This document shows, one piece after another, positions 34,743-62,000 of a DNA stretch of 62,000 nucleotides (within the stretch, counting starts at the first letter, position 1; every line of letters starts with the position of its first letter). The notes below the pieces were generated by a model, which did no database searches, was not told the origin of the DNA, and saw only the letters and a program-made list of their open reading frames with translations. The translations under genes were made by a program, and so were the position numbers. The stretch is taken from assembly GCA_009746045.1 (NCBI GenBank), contig RPFO01000972.1, positions 579,624-641,623 of the forward strand. Direction: 5' to 3'. Source of the stretch: Mesostigma viride. Lineage: Eukaryota > Streptophyta > Mesostigmatophyceae > Mesostigmatales > Mesostigmataceae.

Positions 34743-36564
34743 TTAATTATTTAATTAATTAATTAATAGGGCACGTGACTGCGTCACGTGAGCATAAGTC
34801 CTCAGTGGGAGGGGAACATGGGATGGAATGGATGGTATAAGCTATCTAGGTCCTAGATAGCTTATACCATCCATTCGGCATCCCATGTTCCCCTCCCACT
34901 GAGGACTTATGCTCACGTGACGCAGTCACGTGTCTATTAATTAATTAATTAATTAATTAATTAATCTAGGTCCTAGTTACAGGGGCGTGGGCACCGCGGC
35001 CCGAATCGCTATTATGAATGCCATACGCGGTCACACGCGGAGCACCCACAGGCTTTGGGGTGGTCTCCTTCGTCACTACTTGCCATCTATCCTTTCGCAC
35101 CATCTGCCTCCATATTACAGACAAACCAGGAGGCTGCCCGGGTGTGAGCCCGTCACGTCTAGTGTAGCACATGTCCATGCCGAGTCTATCACGAAAAGTC
35201 CACGGGTGGCAGCCCTGCCGCGCGCGGCCTGGGGCACGCCAGGTGAGGACATATCGCCCAGGCTGGGCGGGCTTGGTGCCAGCTAGTCTATCTGATGTAT
35301 CTACCTGATCTGTGCGGGCCAGGTGCCCGGCTAGGCCCAGGCGCCTGTGCCTAATAATGTGGGAAACATAGGGCAAATCAGCGTACAAATCCTCATTACT
35401 AATGTGCAAACCAAAGGGGATGCTAAGGGCCTTGCGCAGCATCTTGGTGACGGCGCCGTCGAGTCGTTGCTCCAGCTCCTGCGTCAGTGTCCAGGTCTCG
35501 GCGCCGTAGGTCAGGATCGTCAGAATGACGACCTTGAAGAGGTCACGCTTGACGATCCGGGGTAGGGCGGGGTTGGTCCACCAGCTAGCGGCGGTGGTCA
35601 TGGAGGTGCGGCCCACGCCATGCCAATCCGTGTCGTCATGTCGTCCTCGCAGTCGGGAAGCCAACTGCCGAGCAGCTTGAAGCGGCCTGAAGGAGGGTAG
35701 TTGACCTCGGCATCGTCTAAGAGGCGGAGTGTGGGTGGGGGCCCTGCCATGCCGAGGGCCAGGGCCTCCGTTTTGGGGCTGATTTCTAGACCAACCGCCC
35801 GAGCCTCGAGCGCCAGGCAGTCCAGCCAAAGTTGGGCAGACTCCGGCTTCTCGATGAGCGTGATGTCGTCGGCATATATGAGGTCAGCTAGTAAATTCTG
35901 CTTGTTAGTCGGCCCCCCTTCTCCAAGCTCGTTCGTGATCGCTAGGCCAGGGGCACGGCCTGCAATGCTAGCAAAGCGAGCACGTGCCTGGCGCATAACA
36001 TAATCCACTAAAATAATAAACAGGTACGGCGACAGGACGCAACCCTGCCAGACGCCGGTCTGCAGTGGGCATGGCGGGGTAATGCCGTGTTGAGTGCGCA
36101 CCGAAGTGGTCGACCCCTCATAAAGCGTGCGGATGACGGTAATCGAAGGAGTGGGGACGCGAGCACGAGCAAGTACAGGCCATAGAGCGTCCCAGAGGAC
36201 AGAATCAAAAGCCTTGATGAAGTCGACGAAGATCAGGATGGCGGGAAACTCACCAGGTTGCAGGAGAGCGATTTCCTCGAAGAGGCGACACGCGACGACG
36301 ATGGCCATGACGGTGTTGCGCCCAGGACGAAAGCCCATTTGACTTTCCCCTAGGTGACAGTCGAGAGCAGAACGAAGGCGGTTGAGGATCATGCGCATGA
36401 ACAACTCGAGTGCGGCGCTCTAGATGCAGAATCCTCGGTAGTTGGTGGGGTCGTCAGGGGAACCTTTGTTTTTGTACAGCATAATACGGTAGATGTGCTG
36501 CCACTCAGGAATCGGCGGCGCGTCGGCAAGCAGGATCCGGTTGCAGACGTCAAGCAGGAACCCC
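34743..36564 (-). mobile_element. Non-LTR retrotransposon, 5'-truncated copy 2 (reverse)
   Basis: In the minus frame: RIMLYKNKGSPDDPTNYRGF, a TAG stop, then MGFRPGRNTVMAIVVACR, FVDFIKAFDSVLWDAL, VWQGCVLSPYLFI and LIYADDITLIEKPES, covering RT motifs from about 1 to 5. A one-base insertion near 35610 shifts the frame; the C-terminal region with LTYGAETWTLTQ follows in the new frame. It is longer at the 5' end than copy 1 but still truncated. The flanking GCATGCAGAT at about 34735 and 36565 looks like the target-site duplication within the R array. Confidence 0.93.
34845..34976 (+). mobile_element. Second tail-only LINE insertion, inverted inside LINE copy 2
   Basis: TCTAGGTCCTAG occurs at 34845-34856 and 34965-34976. 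The 108 bases between are the LINE 3' tail in plus orientation, ending in a long TTAA run, inside the 3' tail of LINE copy 2, which runs minus. The result is a palindrome of about 200 bases centred near 34851. Confidence 0.9.
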
Positions 36565-36575
36565 GCATGCAGATG

Positions 36576-36885
36576 ATATTTGTCTGTTTGCTCAACTTTT
36601 GCGTGTAATTATTTTTCTAGCTAATGAGATTAGCATAGTACTAGTCGTGGCATGCCTATGCGCATGGCACGCAAGTACTTACTTACTGCCTCATCTACCA
36701 TCACAGTAGACGGGACAGCTCGGATTAGGAGTATATCCCCATCTAGCACTTTATATGGTTGGGGCTTGATGCAGTCAATATTTGTCTGTTTGTTCAGCTT
36801 TTATGTAATTATTTTTCTGATGGGATTAGCACAGTACTCTGTGGCACGCCCATGCGCATGACACACAAGTACTTACATAATAATT
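36576..36885 (+). repeat. Repeat R, tandem copies R3 and R4
   Basis: R3 starts at 36576 and R4 at 36778 (period about 202). Both begin ATATTTGTCTGTTTG and share TTATTTTTCT, GATTAGCA(C/T)AGTACT and GCGCATG.CAC.CAAGTACTTAC. R4 is the inner edge of the right arm. A weaker relative occurs within the arms near 28690-28760. Confidence 0.88.
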
Positions 36886-38116
36886 ACACAAATTGTAAAA
36901 ACAGACCCTAGTGGGCATTTATGTAACATGCCACATGCCCCCACAGCAGCAGAACGCTCCCCAAATGCTCCCTGGACACGTCGCTCATCATTGCCATGCA
37001 GCAGGTACCCCATGCAGCGCCACGTTAAAGCGCGCTCCAAGAATGCATGCATGCACGCCTGCGAGCGCTTCAAACAGCAACCATGCGTGGCAGGCACAGC
37101 GTACCATTTGTCGATACACTTGGGACTACTCTGATTCTGCTGAGTGGCCATGGACCTGTGGATTGTAACTCTGGATAGTGACTAAATACTTGTGTGTCAT
37201 GCACAGTTCTAGTCATATCATGGAGTACTGTGCTAATCTCATGATCAACTAAATGAAACAAAAATTTGGTAGTGTGGATAGTGACCATGAACCATGACCA
37301 TGGACAGTAGCCGGCGGATTGCCCCCCCCAACCATTGCCGCCAGCCTCCAATACCCTATGCATAGCTCCCACAGCTAGCGCCCGAGCACCAATTCAGCAT
37401 ACCACCCGGTCCCATGTACAGGGTGACCACCCCAGGCAGGGCCATACATTGGCAGCGCAACCAGACACCCCGTGGTCTAGTGTTACAGGTTTAGGGGTGC
37501 AAGGTCCTAGTCATTAGCGCCCTCCCTCCCCCCTCCCCCCCTGCCCCTCCCCCTCCCCCTACAACACTTCACGAGGGTGGCCCTCGGAAGATAAGAATGT
37601 TTCCCACAAAAGAATAGGAATGTCCTTGAGGAAGCGTCGGCAGATTCCGGACGGTGGATGCAAACACAGCGCAGGCTGTCACTCGACTTGCTCTCCCACG
37701 GTCTGCTTTCTCGGGGCTCCCACTTTCCCTCCAGTCGCTTTCTTGGGGAGGCATTCCCATCTTCAGGGAGGCTTCAAACCCGCCGCCCCTCTCAGATCAA
37801 TTAATCCTAGAGGCCTTCACTAGCATGAAGGGGTTTATATGTCACGCTGAATCTAGCCGGCCTACCATTCCCACAAGAGCCCCATGTGGCCCGTGAGCCC
37901 GACGCCAGTGAGCCCCACGCGTTGTCCGCTGGGATCGTCCGCTAGAGTTGTCTGCCAGAATTGTCCGCTAGAATTGCCCACAGGAACCATGGAACCAAAC
38001 CCCTGGGTGCATTAGCCCCCTCACACCGCCCCGACCTCACACCGCCTAGCATTTTGGGGGTGTCGTGGGCCCCTCAGCAGGATCAGGCAGGCGGGGCATG
38101 AGACACTGAGTCCTGC

Positions 38117-38129
38117 GTGCGTGCGTGCA

Positions 38130-38209
<80 letters not shown>

Positions 38210-38211
38210 TG
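38117..38211. repeat. (GCGT)n expansion
   Basis: About 95 bases of GCGT units. The left-arm counterpart near 27803-27825 has only about five units. Confidence 0.95.
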
Positions 38212-39652
38212 AAGGTAGCTCGCTCGCAAGGCATGTCAAGTGGACGCCGCAGGCTCCCGATTCGCATGATCTCCCCTTGGCTGTTGATAGGACGATTCGC
38301 CTGGCACTGATCTCCCCTGCAGCATGTGCTCGTCTTCATGAGGTGGGCTCATGGATCACACAGGTGTATGCGTTCCTGTTCGCATGTTCTTCGGTTTGGG
38401 GCAGATTATAGGGCGACGAGCCTCTCCCCTGCTCATCTCGCTCCGCTAGGCCAGTCCGATCGGCGCGCAAGACCCATGCATGACCCGCAACCGAATGGAA
38501 CCAACGGCTCCCAGTCGCAAGGGGCCTCATCCCCTGCCCAGCACCCACCTACCCGACAAGGGCCCGACCATGAAGCCCAGCACTGTGCCGAACACATGCT
38601 CACGATGATCACGCCGAACTGTGATCGTGATGAACGGGGGGTGGTCATTCATTTATCCTTGCGCGGTGTGGCCAAGTCATTCTTCCTTGATGAACAGTCA
38701 TCCCTCGTCAAGAGAGGTGGCCATACGCCCCTCCTGAAGCGGAGTGATCCTCCCTCATCCTCACAGGGAGTGAACATCCATCACTCTTAATGAGCCGGGA
38801 GCCCCTTCCCCCCCTTCCCGCCGGCCTCACATCTCCATAAGGTGCCCCGCACGTACAAAAGGTCCCCGCGGCATGCCTCGCGGTTCGCTGCTTGGTGCAT
38901 GTGGCTCCCCCATGTGCCTTTGCTATAAAGAAAAAAGACTTCCGTTTCTAGCGCAGTGCCCCGGGAGTCACCATGCACCCTTGCGGAGCGTTGAACGACC
39001 GGATGACGCCCATTGATCCAAAGTATATCCAAGAATTGATCCAAGCCGCCCATTGAATAGATCAAGTCGCCCATTGCCACGGATGCAGGTAGATGCCATT
39101 ACCGACGCAGACGCAGGAAACGAAGACACCTTCAGACATAACCATGAAGTGGCTAATTATCAACACGATGCAAGGGTGCTACTCGCCAGATGAACCGCCA
39201 AATGTGGCCTACATGACCGTCAGACGATGCCCAGGCAGGGTCTACCCTCCTAGCGATCCTCACGCTCCGCATCAACCTCGTGGGCCCAACATCACCACCG
39301 TCTGCTTATCCAGCACCTGACGAGATTGCCGGGGTCGACTTTAACAGACATCGGCCGTCACATCCTCCCTAATAATCCTTGTCAACGCCTCCCGACCTCT
39401 CGATTAATGAGGACCGCTTTGCATCCTCAGCGATGATGCTGCTGGGATAGTGGCCGTCATTACGCATCCAAACATGCACGAACGACTTCTCTTAATTGGC
39501 GGGGAAGGGATATGCCACCCAAAACTGGTGCAAGGACACACTTTGCCCCTGGGGGGGGAAGGACATGCCACAATGGAGACGCAAGGGGAAGTACCGTCCA
39601 CCGTAAGGGCCCTTACGCGGGAGCACTCCATCGACCATAGACAGACATGCGA

Positions 39653-39657
39653 TTACA
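39653..39657 (-). promoter_or_regulatory. Candidate TGTAA polyadenylation signal, copy 2
   Basis: TTACA on the plus strand reads TGTAA in the direction of copy 2, about 90 bases after its stop codon, mirroring the motif after copy 1. Confidence 0.35.
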
Positions 39658-39745
39658 GGGGTCGCTCAGGGTCAAATCAGCCCCGTCACTCAGGCCGAAT
39701 GAGCCCCGCCACTGCGGCCAAGTCAGCCCCCGGACTTGGGTCGAA

Positions 39746-61066
<21,321 letters not shown>

Positions 61067-61080
61067 CTGGGAAATGCGTG

Positions 61081-61405
61081 GGTGGTGGTGGTGGTGGTGT
61101 GGTGGTGTGTGTGTGGGGGGGGGGGGGGGGGGACGCGCGGTGTGTGTGTGTGGGGGGGGAGCACGGAAGAATGGGGTGGGGGGGGCTTTGGTGAGTGAAT
61201 TGGAGGAGCAAAAGGCATCAAGGGCGTGTCTCTCACTATGTGTGTGCGTGTGCGCGTGTGTGTGCATTTTGTGCGTGTGTGTGTATTTTGTGCGTGGGGG
61301 TGGTGGGAGAGGGGGCGCGGCAGAATGCAGTGTGTGGTGGTGGTGGTGGTGGTGGTGGTGGTGGTGGTGGTGGTGGTGGTGGTGGTGGTGGTGGTGGTGG
61401 TTGGG
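61081..61405. repeat. GGT, GT and poly-G microsatellite cluster
   Basis: Includes a clean GGT run at about 61333-61401 and G runs near 61115-61131 and 61152-61158. The left-arm counterpart near 9110-9135 has only short ACC units. Confidence 0.95.
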
Positions 61406-61641
61406 TGGTTGGGTGGGGTGGGGCGGGGAGGGGGGACGCGCGGTGTGTGTGTGTGGGGGGGGAAGAATGGGGTGGGGGGGGGCTTTGGTGAGTGAATCGG
61501 AGAAGCACAAGGCATAAAGTGTGTGTAAGTGTGTGTGTGCATTTTTTGTCGGGGGGGGGAGGGGACGCGGGACAACGCAGTGGGGGTGGGTTGGTGAGCG
61601 AATTGAAGAAACAAAAGGCATCAAGGGCGTTGGTCTCTCTC

Positions 61642-61858
<217 letters not shown>

Positions 61859-62000
61859 GAGAGAAGTGTGTTGCTTTAGACTTTGGAATGTGGGCCGCCT
61901 TCCCTAGCTGCAAGCGTGTGACAAAGGACGGTAATGTCAACGTGAAGGGCTAAGGCTGTGCATGTGCATGTGAGCCCTGCAAGCGGTAGGCCACAGGGGG

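Larger units (their letters stand above)
36891..39745. other. Region downstream of copy 2, no gene recognised
   Basis: Mirror of 26253-29057, with no recognisable coding region. It carries an expanded GCGT tract at 38117-38211 and a candidate poly(A) signal at 39653-39657. Confidence 0.75.

Overview
This is a eukaryotic nuclear window: intron-rich, full of microsatellites, and carrying non-LTR and Ty3-type retroelement remnants. The only confidently recognised host gene is a phytochrome-type hybrid histidine kinase, and it is present twice in opposite orientation. Its domain order is nPAS-GAF-PHY-PAS-PAS-HisKA-HATPase-(degenerate receiver)-REC. The bilin Cys sits in the GAF domain (PCHLQY), as in plant and cyanobacterial phytochromes. 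Histidine kinase and receiver outputs together with a GAF Cys are known from prasinophyte green algae and glaucophytes, not land plants. Long GT-AG introns, GC-rich third positions and TGTAA motifs after the stop codons fit a chlorophyte (prasinophyte-grade) alga. That assignment is an inference.

Layout. 1-2014: G-rich degenerate minisatellite and sequence upstream of the first recognisable exon. 2015-26252 (+): phytochrome copy 1, 22 exons that splice in phase to 1436 codons; the N-terminus is not resolved. 26253-29057: downstream DNA with no gene recognised. 29058-36890: a repeat-rich spacer with a tandem ~200-bp repeat (R), two inverted copies of one non-LTR retrotransposon (RTE/L2-like reverse transcriptase, YADD), two tiny tail-only insertions of that element, a Ty3-type integrase C-terminus and a decayed retroelement-like coding region. 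36891-39745: mirror of 26253-29057. 39746-61066 (-): phytochrome copy 2, 14 exons visible, 5' end beyond the window.

The two gene copies are the arms of a giant inverted repeat: 8346-29212 against 36735-62000, tail to tail, about 7.5 kb apart. Every visible exon of copy 2 keeps frame and splice sites. The kinase-core exons (13, 15, 16, 17, 19) encode identical protein, while an unstructured insert in the ATPase domain and the C-terminus have diverged. The arms differ by copy-specific expansions (about 0.8 kb of GGGGAG, 0.17 kb of CCTG, GCGT, GGT) and by insertions in the right arm (about 1.9 kb with LTR-like direct repeats; 656 bp).

The most unusual signal is inside the gene. Many introns contain short imperfect echoes of the adjacent exon edge together with its splice site. 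Also notable are a PHY tongue that appears short and lacks the conserved PRxSF arginine, a 39-nt exon that encodes exactly the phospho-acceptor H-box, and a GC-AG intron.
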